From assembly GCA_028281865.1 (NCBI GenBank), contig JANQJB010000047.1:1-33911 (forward strand): a stretch of 33,911 bases of DNA, read 5' to 3'. This document shows, piece after piece, positions 28,201 to 33,911 of this stretch. Each line of letters starts with the position of its first letter. Position 1 is the first letter of the stretch. The notes under the pieces are model-generated. The model was not told the origin of the DNA. It saw only the letters and a program-made list of their open reading frames with translations, and did no database searches. Made by a program: the position numbers and the translations under genes. The stretch is from Marinagarivorans sp. (GTDB lineage: Bacteria > Pseudomonadota > Gammaproteobacteria > Pseudomonadales > Cellvibrionaceae).

Positions 28201-31200
28201 ATGGCAGCGTTGACGGAGTGAGTTTTAGCGGAATTGAACGCGCGGTTGGCAATAATCAAGTCGATACCGTAATAGTTAATACTACGTTTTTTGAGCTTCT
28301 GACAAATGGCGGTAATGATGTTATTACGCTAGCGCAAAACGTCGCGGGTGGAGTCAATTCCGGTGACGGCGACGATCGGATTAATATTGCAAACACCGGC
28401 TTGCTTACGGCTATCGATGGTGGGGACAACAACGATACGATTGCTGTGACGCATGCCGCTGCGAGTAACTGGAATATTAATACCACGAGTTTTGTCGATA
28501 GCGTGCGGTTTACCAATGTTGAATCGGTAGTTGGAAACGATACGACTGACGACGTCGATATTAATATCGATTTGATTTCGGTCGATACGCAAGGTGGAAA
28601 TGATGTTATTGCGGTCGCAGCGAATGTTGGCACGTTGGCTACTGGAGAAGGCAACGATCAAATTACCGTAAGCGCTGACGGCTTAAATATTAATCTCGAT
28701 GCAGAGCTTGGTTCAGACTCTTTGGTAATCGCACATACTGGTCAAAGCATTTGGGTTCTAGACACTAGTTCAACTGTCGATAACATTTCTTTTTCTGGCG
28801 TTGAGTCTATTACGGGTGGCGATGGCGTTGACCAAATAACAGTAAATTCTCTGTTCGGCACAATAATCACCTCTGACGGAAATGACATTGTTACCGCTTT
28901 TGCCAATATCGCGAGCCTTGATTTAGGCCTTGCTAACGACATCCTTAATATTGCTACCGACGGAATTGCAATAAGCGCTGACGGCGGTGCTGGTAATGAT
29001 CAGATCAACACGACGCATACCGATAACAGCACTTGGAATATTGCCGCTGCGTCAAATGTCGATAACGTTGATTTCTCAGGTTTCGAAATTGCGAACGCCG
29101 GTGACGGTGTCGATAACTTTACCGTCGACGCTGCATTTGGATCGATCGATGCTGGTGGTGGAAATGACACGATTACCTTAAATCAGAATGTCGCAACCGG
29201 AGTTTTTGCCGGCGATGGAAACGACCTTATTGTGTTAACGGATGAATTACTTGCAATGACCATTGATGGTGAAGGTGATAACGACACACTTAGAACGGAT
29301 CATACTGTGGCAAATACATGGACTCTAGACACCGTTAGTACAGTGAATAACGTGAATTTTGTCGGAGTTGAAACAGTCATCGGGAATGATGATGTGGATT
29401 CAATTGATGTGTTACGTAGTTTCGGTTCTATTTCTACTGCCGGCGGTGAGGATATTATTCGCATCGCTACGGATAATATTATCGCTAACCTTGATGCTGG
29501 TGCTGGCTCAGATACATTAAACATTACACATGGCACAGCCAGCGACTGGCTTATTGATACCGTATCAACCGTCGACGGAATAACTTTTACCGGTATTGAA
29601 AATATTTTCGGTAACGACGCTATCGACACGATAACAGTGAACACCGCAATTGCGCAAATTTCCACGCAAGGTGGTACGGATGTTGTCAGTTTAAATGCGG
29701 GTGTCGCTGCGCTCTCGCTTGGAGCTGGTAACGACATAGCGAATATCGGAACAGATGAAATTGCGGCATCAGTTTTCGGTGACTTGGGCGACGACGAAAT
29801 TATTATTACCCATAGTGGCCCGAGCGACTGGGCGATAAATGCGAATCCTTCGGTCGATAATATTGTGTTCTCGGGCTTCACCGTTATTCGCGGCAATAAC
29901 AATATTGATACGATTGATGTCGATACCGCGTTTGATCAAATATTTGCTGGTGGTGGGAACGATGAGATCACATTAAATGCTAACGTCGTTGACGTGTTTA
30001 TGGGTGGAGGAAATGATACCGTCAATATTGATGCGAGTGGACTTACGACGGTAATTGACGGCGGTAATGGAAATAATGACCAACTTGTGATTACTCATAG
30101 TGTCAATAGTTTGTGGGAGATTGATGGCACAAACACGGTTGATGGCATCAGCTTTTCTAATTTCGAGTCTTTGCAAGGTAATAATGCGGTCGATGTTTTT
30201 AATGTCGATGTTAACTTTAATGCGATAGATACCGCAGGTGGCAACGACATCGTAAGCACATCTAGCGATATTAATGACCTGGTACTGGGTGCCGGAAATG
30301 ACCTAATAAATATTGCCGCAGAGGGCGTGGATATATCAGTCGACGGTGGCGACGATAGCGATACGATTTCCATTCAACACGCTGCTAATAGTAATTGGAA
30401 TATTGACGCTACGCCAACTGTCGACAATGTCAGTTTTGATAATTTCGAAATTGCTGAGGGCAACGCAGCTGTCGATACGGTTGTTCTTGCGACCAGCTTT
30501 GGACAAATTAATAGTGGCGCGGGCAACGATACCTTTACAATTACTGCTACCGGCGATATTACAGCGGCTATAAACGCCGGTGACGACAATGATACTTTAA
30601 ATCTTGCTGATCGAAGTAACGTACTTTTAGTTGGTGATGATAATACCTTAAACGCAACGGTTGATTTTCTTGGATTTGAAAATTTTATCGGCAACGATGG
30701 TGAAGATTCGATTGAGCTGCAATCCGGAACAATTGATGGAAATATTGACGGTGGTAATGGCGACAACCAATTAACGGTTAGCAAAACGGAATTGGTTTCG
30801 ATTAACTGGACGCTTGACGGTGAAAATCAAGGGGACGTGACAGGTGTTGTCGGTGGATTTACCAATTTCGCTAATTTAGTTGGCGGTGCAGCTCAAGATC
30901 TTTTTGTTTTAAATAATGATGCAGCTGAAGTTTCCGGATCAATTGACGGAGCAGGCGGAACGGGTGATCAGTTATCAGTCGTTCGTGCGCATGATGCTGT
31001 GGGGCGGTTGCAGTGGAATATCTCCGGTGTTAATCAGGGGGAAGTAGTAGACCGCGTTCCAAGTTTTTCCAATATTGAAAATTTAGCAGGTGGTGAAGGT
31101 CGCGATACCTTTACCTTCACCGATATCGCTGCGGAAATGTTTGGCTTAATCAATGGAGGAGAAACATTAGCCGTGGGTGATCCGGAGGACCAGCTCGATG

Positions 31201-33911
31201 TGCAAGTATTTACCGGTGGCGTTGTTGTAGAACTTGGTTCAGCAGCGACACCGGGTTCGCTTGTTAACGATACGGATACGTTGCCAAATGTTAATGCTTA
31301 TAACATGGAAACCGTTACCGCAGCCCCCGGAGCAAATGACGCGGGAGAAGAAAATAACTGGCTTGCATTGCAGCACCTCGACAACGTTCGCTGGGTTGTG
31401 CAACCGTTCAACAGGGGCTTTGTGGAAAAGGTTGACGAAATACGAGACCCGATTGATGACGAAGTGATTGCCAATACAAGAACCGATTTTGATAACTTCG
31501 GTAGTATTCAAGGCGGCAGTGGGGACGAGCGCTCCAATATTGAAACCGATGTAAATATTACCGGTGAAAATAGACCGGGGACTGGCTTAAGAAGTGTTAT
31601 TCGCAGTGATGTCCCAATCGATAAACTTGTGGTTGTCGAAATATCTGAAAAAATTATTAACGTTGAAGGCAACAATAATACGCTTTTGCGTATTGACGAA
31701 GAATCTGCATTTAACGGAGACAACACCTTTATTATCGACGGCAATAATAGCGGCGCTTTTGAAATTACCTACTTCCCCGATTTTACTGGTTTTACATTTA
31801 CCGGTGTTAACAAGTTGGAAGGCGGGAGTGGCGATGACACGTTTATTTTCCGCTCTAATGCTGCTAATGGCACAAGCGGTAATTTAATCGATGGTTATAT
31901 TAAAGGCGGTGCTGGCTTAAACGTAGTGAGTGTCACGGATACAAGCACTGATTTAAGTTTTGGTTTAAATCGTATATCGGCGACTCCGGTACCGGCTAGC
32001 GATATTGGTTCGACATTTCCGTTGGAAGGGGTTGGCGATATTTTTGAAGTTGTTAATCGACCGGGGCTTATTGACTTAGCAGGGATTGATTCGCTTACTT
32101 CCACAAGTGCGGCGCAGGTAAGTTTGCAAAGTGCGGATGATGGTCAGTTTGTTTGGGGTATCAACCCAGGAGGAGTGGTAAACACGCTTACCGACATTAT
32201 TAACGCAAGCACATTTAATTTTAGCGGTGTCGATAGCATAAGTGGTGGCGGCGCAGACGACACGTTTAATCTGCTAGCGCTTGATATCGTTGACGATAAT
32301 TTTGATGGTGGTGCCGGCACAGATACAGTTGATGTCAGCGCACTCGCATCTTCGCTCGGCATTTCACTTAATCCGACACAAACGGTAGATGTCGACATCC
32401 TCTTAGCGAATATTGAAAACCTAACGGCAAACGAAAACGATCATACGCTTTATGCCAATAACTTAATTAACACTTGGCAAATAAATACGTTAAATGGTGG
32501 CACCCTAACGTTTGATCCTGGTACAGGCCAGCAAAGCCTAGCCTTCTCTAATATTGCCAATGTCCAGGGTGGAACGGATGTCGATTCGTTTATCTTCTCT
32601 AATAACAGCGCTTTTTCAGGGACTTTTTCAGGTGGAACGGGTTCTGCCGAGGACGTTGCCGATTATTCTAATATTACGACAGATTTTGAAATTGTTCTAA
32701 ACAGCCCAGCGGCTCCCGTTATTAAGTTTGCAGAGATTGAACGCGTCATTGGTAACAACGATGGCAACGCAAATGAAACGCGTAACTCGACTTTAACTGT
32801 TGCAAGCGGAGCGAGCCTGTGGTCAATCGACGGAATAAATAGCGGTAATGTTAATACCGACGCAACGGATATTATTTTTGACGATTTCAATATCTTGGTT
32901 GGAAGTGATGGCTTAGATACTTTTGATTTTAACGGGACGGGTCGCATCACCGGTTCGGTTGATGGTGGTGTTAATGCCTTGGCCACCGATTTGGATTCAG
33001 TCGATATTCGCGATGTGGGAAGTGCACTAACGGTTGCGGTTAGTGGAGCCACTTTTGGTAATTTAAATATTTTCGGTATTGAATTAATCCAAGCGACGGG
33101 CGTTGGCAATCAATTAGTCGCTGCATCAGGTGTCGAGAATACCTGGACGGTTAGTGGCGAAAATAGTGGTGATTTAAATTCAGTTTTACAATTTACTGGT
33201 TTTGATTCTTTAACGGGCAACTCGTTAAATGATCAATTTATTTTGAGTGAAACAGGCTCAATTGGGAATATTGATGGACTTGCTGGAAGCGATACTTTAT
33301 CGGTTGCGACACCAGTAGGCGACCCCAACGATCAGCTTGTTTGGACTATCACATCTGTTGGTGGTGGAGACGTTGCAACGCGAGTCACATCTTTTGCGAG
33401 CATTGAAAACCTAGTCGGGGGTCAGGGAGCAGACTTATTTAATTTAGCCAATGACACCTCTTTAATCGAAGGTCTGATTGACGGTGGAGAGGCGAGCGCC
33501 GCGACCGACCCCAATTCAGATGTCATTCGTATGGAAGCGTATCTTTCGGGTGTGATTGTTGAACTCGGTCCAGATGCGTCCTTTGATTCGGAATTACAAG
33601 AGTTTAATTATCCTCGTGTTAACGCAAACAATATCGAATCTTTGATTGCCGCAGCGGGAATTGACAACGCCGGTGAAGATCAAAATTGGATTGCGATTAC
33701 CCACGATAAAAACGTTAACTGGGTCGGCGAGAGTCTGAATAATGGTTATGTCGAAGAAGTTGAATTTGTTATTGATCCAATTGAAGACCAGGTAATCCCT
33801 AATACCCGGACGAATTACCAAAACTTTGGTAGTTTTGTTGGCGGTATAGGTGATGAAGAAAGTAATCTTAGCCCAGGAAATAATATTACCGGTGAAGCGC
33901 GGCCGGGTTCG
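19290..33911 (+). CDS. Giant filamentous-haemagglutinin-type (TPS domain) repeat exoprotein, 3'-partial
   Basis: The frame is open from the TAG at 19221 to the right edge, giving at least 4,874 codons from ATG 19290. Starts at 19281 and 19311 are possible; 19290 has GGGA eight bases upstream, and 19311 has AGGA eleven bases away. An unusually long basic n-region precedes a hydrophobic core ending ILSLAPLSLA, a signal peptide. Next comes the TPS/haemagglutination domain (about residues 45-300) with NQATERMAIDWQSYNLGANE, LQPDASSISLNRI and NPNGIYFGENATVNAGGLIA, the secretion signature of two-partner exoproteins. The rest is beta-repeat: first Gly/Asn/Asp-rich helix-like turns, then modules with W-x-I-x-G, F-x-N-I-E-x-L-x-G and D-x-F. 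Such proteins are threaded out by a TpsB pore and act in adhesion or biofilm. No TpsB is in the window. The terminal part is missing. Confidence 0.92.
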   Translation, partial: MARIKRSMRRISFSFAHIYSHLRRLNYFAFLTILSLAPLSLAGPEGGEVVGGEGSISHSGNTTTINQATERMAIDWQSYNLGANESVKYLQPDASSISLNRILSYSGSQIHGRIDANGHVILVNPNGIYFGENATVNAGGLIASGLAIDPNDFMNGDFAFSALDDTDGVVINGGLLNASLGGNIALIGQRVENSGMISAQLGSVNLASGKEAIVTFDGEGLLGVRVTREVMQNDLGVDAAVLNSGEISAEDGQILISASVSQDIFSNAVNSGGISDSRSVVVHEDGSFTLGAGADVVNTGTLDTSGEVGGEIVLLGENVANNGDILANGEIASGAIEVHSRDTNLLIGNARISAQSRENIGGDIKLLGQNVGLMDSAQVNASGYRGGGQVLVGGDKTGANPLVRNAEFIYLSADSKVDANALFDGDGGKIIGFAEHTARFFGGLSAQGGINGGKGGFIETSGLRGLHIENAPSTSAPGGEAGLWLIDPFDITISGIDFNDDDFNSADNPFVASATESELAIGTILIALNNNNNVEVRTANSRADNPGVAGDITLSGSIQYTDSHDVSLTLNAHGSILTNTASPIEISSSDGKLDVNLIANFQPETDGMGTVTSVGDIDAADLNLRTRGGDVTATNNSGGIITLGSIFTFAANNENGGAVNLTSSGTITTGDINTRNGTHTQGDLNGGSSVSNVRENLPNNAGDVTLTATDGDIVVGNIFANGVDGNDPSDNACGSNFCFTGGAGGDGGTVMITSDSGAVSVISIDASGGDGDAAAGANGGNDIGPAGDAGSVTVTAATTITLGSVDTQGNVSAFGGIFGDNNPDNRAFVAVNGASAPITLSGDIVLANDSEINAARRFAQSPAGPDYQLVEPPEDTDSDPQQQDETFSPAAISIGGVNGTTDGTENLIVIGSEITISGNTGDVVSLGDLTLITRETLNDVGTETSAPGLINASSNSFAVGSFSAFSTPDPDVSSDGIPVASFVSGDITTGGVIGGGADGSVRINSASVLTTGDIITRGQDAAPASDQDGTDGGVIELDAAAITVGELNVSGGNGDGTGAGGDAGTISVIANSATTSSITVAGDINTEGGIGSTNGTGTSTTLELAGSGDGTLILVPSASDQETFFTSSFTVLGTGDDVFIGPSFGMATSYWTFDSATTGNIVDDPNVMSPISVSFSGFDDISGGDEADEFRVHDTIDVTLEMKGGGGEDAIVAGNRASPNWQITDLLTGSGSVFTNNVFSGIETLRGYTAADGSGHVDEFQIPDTGVFGDLGMGFGSFDGGGGTTDKVTGGNRSSQWVVNADGSVSVDGIGGSITNVELLEGNDDTDTLTLRAGQTLNGSSSSSGGFAAVNFDGAGGTNDAVVGGQQATAWVITGANNTGTVTGLSGTFTNVESLSGSSIAGALASDYIDTFQLSEINQFVGTIDGGVGDQDKIIAGDINTTWTVLSATQFTVVGEGNVGNVDGQVSNVEILEGNDSINNRVDQFILLAGSEFSGSFNGMAGNDTVTAGATDTEWTISGVASGTTDTMAGTFSNIENLQGDATSGVDIFNINAVFSGDISGQAGNDIFNINAVFSGDISGQTGNDIFNINADVTGVGALQGGAGDDDFNINIASLTTTPNGGEGSDDFFILAPSVDAVIDGGANTGGADRLIAYNDTTNDTDWIVNSTVAQLSNKFSNPSAGQLDADIKVDFSNIETLEGQDGVDNFLIDNNFLGTLIGGDGLNIFDLNANVTAVVGGESADTFNVQETIQVSIQGGGPAANPGGDILNLDDPAVSVTWLITGAGAGTLNGGVGFSGIENLNGSDGGNDSFSFQLPANESFGGNINARGGNNDRVLVSATGTYVVSASEDLNGIANIETIENDSGNSAGYILQLASNPARAGEFNDWTIDGANAGSITERGTTNSINFIGFASIFGNEANDVFDVTSGSITNVSGIVSSSSLVTDEVNELVFDHTPLAGNEWRLTGEHTGTVSNSSNLINTFTSIQSLMGSGNDSLTGRDQANTWTLLGTDSTVESAQSDSDKLTFNGFVSLTGGNGIDEFLVSTGIINTLVGGEGNDIFRLQAGGSANSIDGGTNAGGNDQLVGLDTANTWSLGTTNSLANGSGTYVTSFSNIEQLDGTDVAIDNFAFSNFQNFIINAGTNDDDVVSYAAITGQNVSVTIGGSDGDSGVDRYIGNHDDFTGTDDDSSLEFISATGQTVTWDIEDIDAGGSLSDGIDDGTINNDIEFVNFNNLLGSNGNDIFTFDQTGGNITALTGEISGGANNGSVGDHIVGPVILTNWSVAPASPATEESFTYFSNFIDTTPLPFMPPVLFFATTEFSGIETISAGPGNDIFNIGDASANITLNAGAGDDVLNLPDADISITLGNPVGGLTLNEFETITGNALRNNQLTVASSNGTVVRWTIDGENAGEVQIGISGPTTDFVNFQTLIGGDGDDIFDFSTSTAGSVERPATDNGLIDGGADGLNEIIGRPMNNRWLLDGDGQPNSVVDIDSGKTYVESFINIQKLTGSSNDDDFRLRANGTFDGTVDGGLGDNSLQVETAINEVTNWLLLDSDPLILDKVERVSGTSPATASIDFENIAQLIGGAGVDNFIYLTDAMDTRDIDADDPLLSNTGVDSVDLSNIIGAVSVTATAGNVSGVDGVERVIGNGASSTLNGSTGGTNTWTISEFATAVNHPNLDGVDDGQIAFGSTTLEFINFANLAGSADQVDEFIIADTGSVLGAISGGTPALGTVEDSLELQDDNQFWELTGSNSGSVEGNNFSEIETIISSGSGDSLFANVTEGSVRNNIWQITSLNNGTVRGQASGTITFEGMENLIGNAGDDSFELPASNGVSGNIVATRTGTGLVDSSGDTLSVNSAPTEAVIWTIDTTTGSVTPVGGNFSGFENLEGGNGRDTVNVVSDFSGQISTGAQDDTITLSANITGGLFAGADNDAINIAASTLTTNVNGEDGTDTIEVTHNQASNWLIDTNGSVDGVSFSGIERAVGNNQVDTVIVNTTFFELLTNGGNDVITLAQNVAGGVNSGDGDDRINIANTGLLTAIDGGDNNDTIAVTHAAASNWNINTTSFVDSVRFTNVESVVGNDTTDDVDINIDLISVDTQGGNDVIAVAANVGTLATGEGNDQITVSADGLNINLDAELGSDSLVIAHTGQSIWVLDTSSTVDNISFSGVESITGGDGVDQITVNSLFGTIITSDGNDIVTAFANIASLDLGLANDILNIATDGIAISADGGAGNDQINTTHTDNSTWNIAAASNVDNVDFSGFEIANAGDGVDNFTVDAAFGSIDAGGGNDTITLNQNVATGVFAGDGNDLIVLTDELLAMTIDGEGDNDTLRTDHTVANTWTLDTVSTVNNVNFVGVETVIGNDDVDSIDVLRSFGSISTAGGEDIIRIATDNIIANLDAGAGSDTLNITHGTASDWLIDTVSTVDGITFTGIENIFGNDAIDTITVNTAIAQISTQGGTDVVSLNAGVAALSLGAGNDIANIGTDEIAASVFGDLGDDEIIITHSGPSDWAINANPSVDNIVFSGFTVIRGNNNIDTIDVDTAFDQIFAGGGNDEITLNANVVDVFMGGGNDTVNIDASGLTTVIDGGNGNNDQLVITHSVNSLWEIDGTNTVDGISFSNFESLQGNNAVDVFNVDVNFNAIDTAGGNDIVSTSSDINDLVLGAGNDLINIAAEGVDISVDGGDDSDTISIQHAANSNWNIDATPTVDNVSFDNFEIAEGNAAVDTVVLATSFGQINSGAGNDTFTITATGDITAAINAGDDNDTLNLADRSNVLLVGDDNTLNATVDFLGFENFIGNDGEDSIELQSGTIDGNIDGGNGDNQLTVSKTELVSINWTLDGENQGDVTGVVGGFTNFANLVGGAAQDLFVLNNDAAEVSGSIDGAGGTGDQLSVVRAHDAVGRLQWNISGVNQGEVVDRVPSFSNIENLAGGEGRDTFTFTDIAAEMFGLINGGETLAVGDPEDQLDVQVFTGGVVVELGSAATPGSLVNDTDTLPNVNAYNMETVTAAPGANDAGEENNWLALQHLDNVRWVVQPFNRGFVEKVDEIRDPIDDEVIANTRTDFDNFGSIQGGSGDERSNIETDVNITGENRPGTGLRSVIRSDVPIDKLVVVEISEKIINVEGNNNTLLRIDEESAFNGDNTFIIDGNNSGAFEITYFPDFTGFTFTGVNKLEGGSGDDTFIFRSNAANGTSGNLIDGYIKGGAGLNVVSVTDTSTDLSFGLNRISATPVPASDIGSTFPLEGVGDIFEVVNRPGLIDLAGIDSLTSTSAAQVSLQSADDGQFVWGINPGGVVNTLTDIINASTFNFSGVDSISGGGADDTFNLLALDIVDDNFDGGAGTDTVDVSALASSLGISLNPTQTVDVDILLANIENLTANENDHTLYANNLINTWQINTLNGGTLTFDPGTGQQSLAFSNIANVQGGTDVDSFIFSNNSAFSGTFSGGTGSAEDVADYSNITTDFEIVLNSPAAPVIKFAEIERVIGNNDGNANETRNSTLTVASGASLWSIDGINSGNVNTDATDIIFDDFNILVGSDGLDTFDFNGTGRITGSVDGGVNALATDLDSVDIRDVGSALTVAVSGATFGNLNIFGIELIQATGVGNQLVAASGVENTWTVSGENSGDLNSVLQFTGFDSLTGNSLNDQFILSETGSIGNIDGLAGSDTLSVATPVGDPNDQLVWTITSVGGGDVATRVTSFASIENLVGGQGADLFNLANDTSLIEGLIDGGEASAATDPNSDVIRMEAYLSGVIVELGPDASFDSELQEFNYPRVNANNIESLIAAAGIDNAGEDQNWIAITHDKNVNWVGESLNNGYVEEVEFVIDPIEDQVIPNTRTNYQNFGSFVGGIGDEESNLSPGNNITGEARPGS
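23938..24060 (+). repeat. 57-bp tandem repeat inside the giant exoprotein
   Basis: A 19-residue unit, FNINAVFSGDISGQAGNDI, is present twice in a row (ATGCTG at 23944 and again at 24001, offset 57). A third, diverged unit starting FNINADVTG follows. The DNA copies are nearly identical, so this is a recent duplication. Confidence 0.85.
28100..30620 (+). repeat. Run of 94-95-residue W repeats in the giant exoprotein
   Basis: The conserved Trp codon recurs at 28185, 28470, 28752, 29034, 29319, 29547, 29829, 30114 and 30396. Steps are 282 or 285 bases except one of 228. Each unit reads roughly H-x3-S-x-W-x-I-x-T-x-x-x-V-D-x-V-x-F-x-x-x-E-x-x-x-G-N-x-x-x-D-x-I, then G-G-N-D-x-I-x-L-N-x-N-V and G-x-G-N-D-x-I-N-I-A. 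Confidence 0.88.
30790..31583 (+). repeat. First copy of a long-range duplicated block
   Basis: This stretch of about 260 residues contains NWTLDGENQGDVTG, FSNIENLAGGEGRDTF, VVVELGSAATPGS, NDAGEENNWLALQH, RDPIDDEVIANTRTDF and NITGENRPG. It is matched by the block at 33127-33911 in the same order. Confidence 0.85.
33127..33911 (+). repeat. Second copy of the long-range duplicated block, cut by the window edge
   Basis: It contains TWTVSGENSGDLNS, FASIENLVGGQGADLF, VVVELGPDASFDS, DNAGEDQNWIAITH, IDPIEDQVIPNTRTNY and NITGEARPG. The offset to the first copy is 2,337 bases at its start and 2,328 at its end, so only a few codons were gained or lost between copies. Confidence 0.85.

Noticed and set aside
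19673-33821. Many long open frames on the - strand across the giant gene (for example 23579-24271 and 27521-28156)
   Set aside because: They lie opposite a continuous, motif-rich coding frame, have repetitive Ser/Pro/Val-rich products with no known motifs, and reflect the codon bias of the Gly/Asn/Asp/Thr-rich repeats.

Overview
The window reads as chromosomal DNA of a Gram-negative gammaproteobacterium, possibly a marine Cellvibrio/Saccharophagus-like or Hahella-like lineage. That placement rests on gene families and a moderate GC content judged by eye, not on a marker gene. Every supported gene lies on the + strand.

Region 1 (1-8897) is the end of a type VI secretion (T6SS) cluster. It holds a 5'-truncated tssL/dotU, tssM/icmF, tagF, a PP2C phosphatase (pppA type), a large membrane Ser/Thr kinase (ppkA type) ending in an FGE-sulfatase-like domain, and a 71-residue protein. 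Spacing is tight (TGATG at tssM/tagF, 2-37 bp elsewhere), so they probably form one operon. TssL and TssM belong to the membrane complex. TagF, PppA and PpkA form the post-translational control arm, which normally acts through an FHA protein; none is in the window. The N-terminus of the kinase carries six copies of a short D-x-T-x-hydrophobic motif, and its activation segment carries a seventh.

Region 2 (9212-11916) is a compact ExbB - ExbD - ExbD - TonB/AgmX-like cassette, a proton-driven motor with a periplasm-spanning energy transducer. The first ExbD has Asn where the family has its channel Asp; the second keeps the Asp.

Region 3 (12307-18799) encodes two large lipoproteins that share an Ig-like domain and a predicted beta-propeller. 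The second also has nine tandem repeats of about 98 residues. The gap before the first lipoprotein gene (11917-12306) contains a nested set of exact base pairings that may be a structured RNA.

Region 4 (about 19290 to the right edge) is one uninterrupted reading frame of at least 4,874 codons. It encodes a secreted filamentous-haemagglutinin-type (TPS domain) exoprotein built from degenerate W-containing beta-repeats. These include a regular run of 94-95-residue repeats and a long-range duplication about 776-779 residues apart. Its stop codon, and any TpsB partner, lie outside the window.

Overall this is a cell-envelope and surface-interaction region: a contact-dependent weapon with a phospho-switch, a proton-powered trans-envelope motor, repeat-rich lipoproteins and a giant adhesin. 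Whether regions 2-4 work together is inference from adjacency only.
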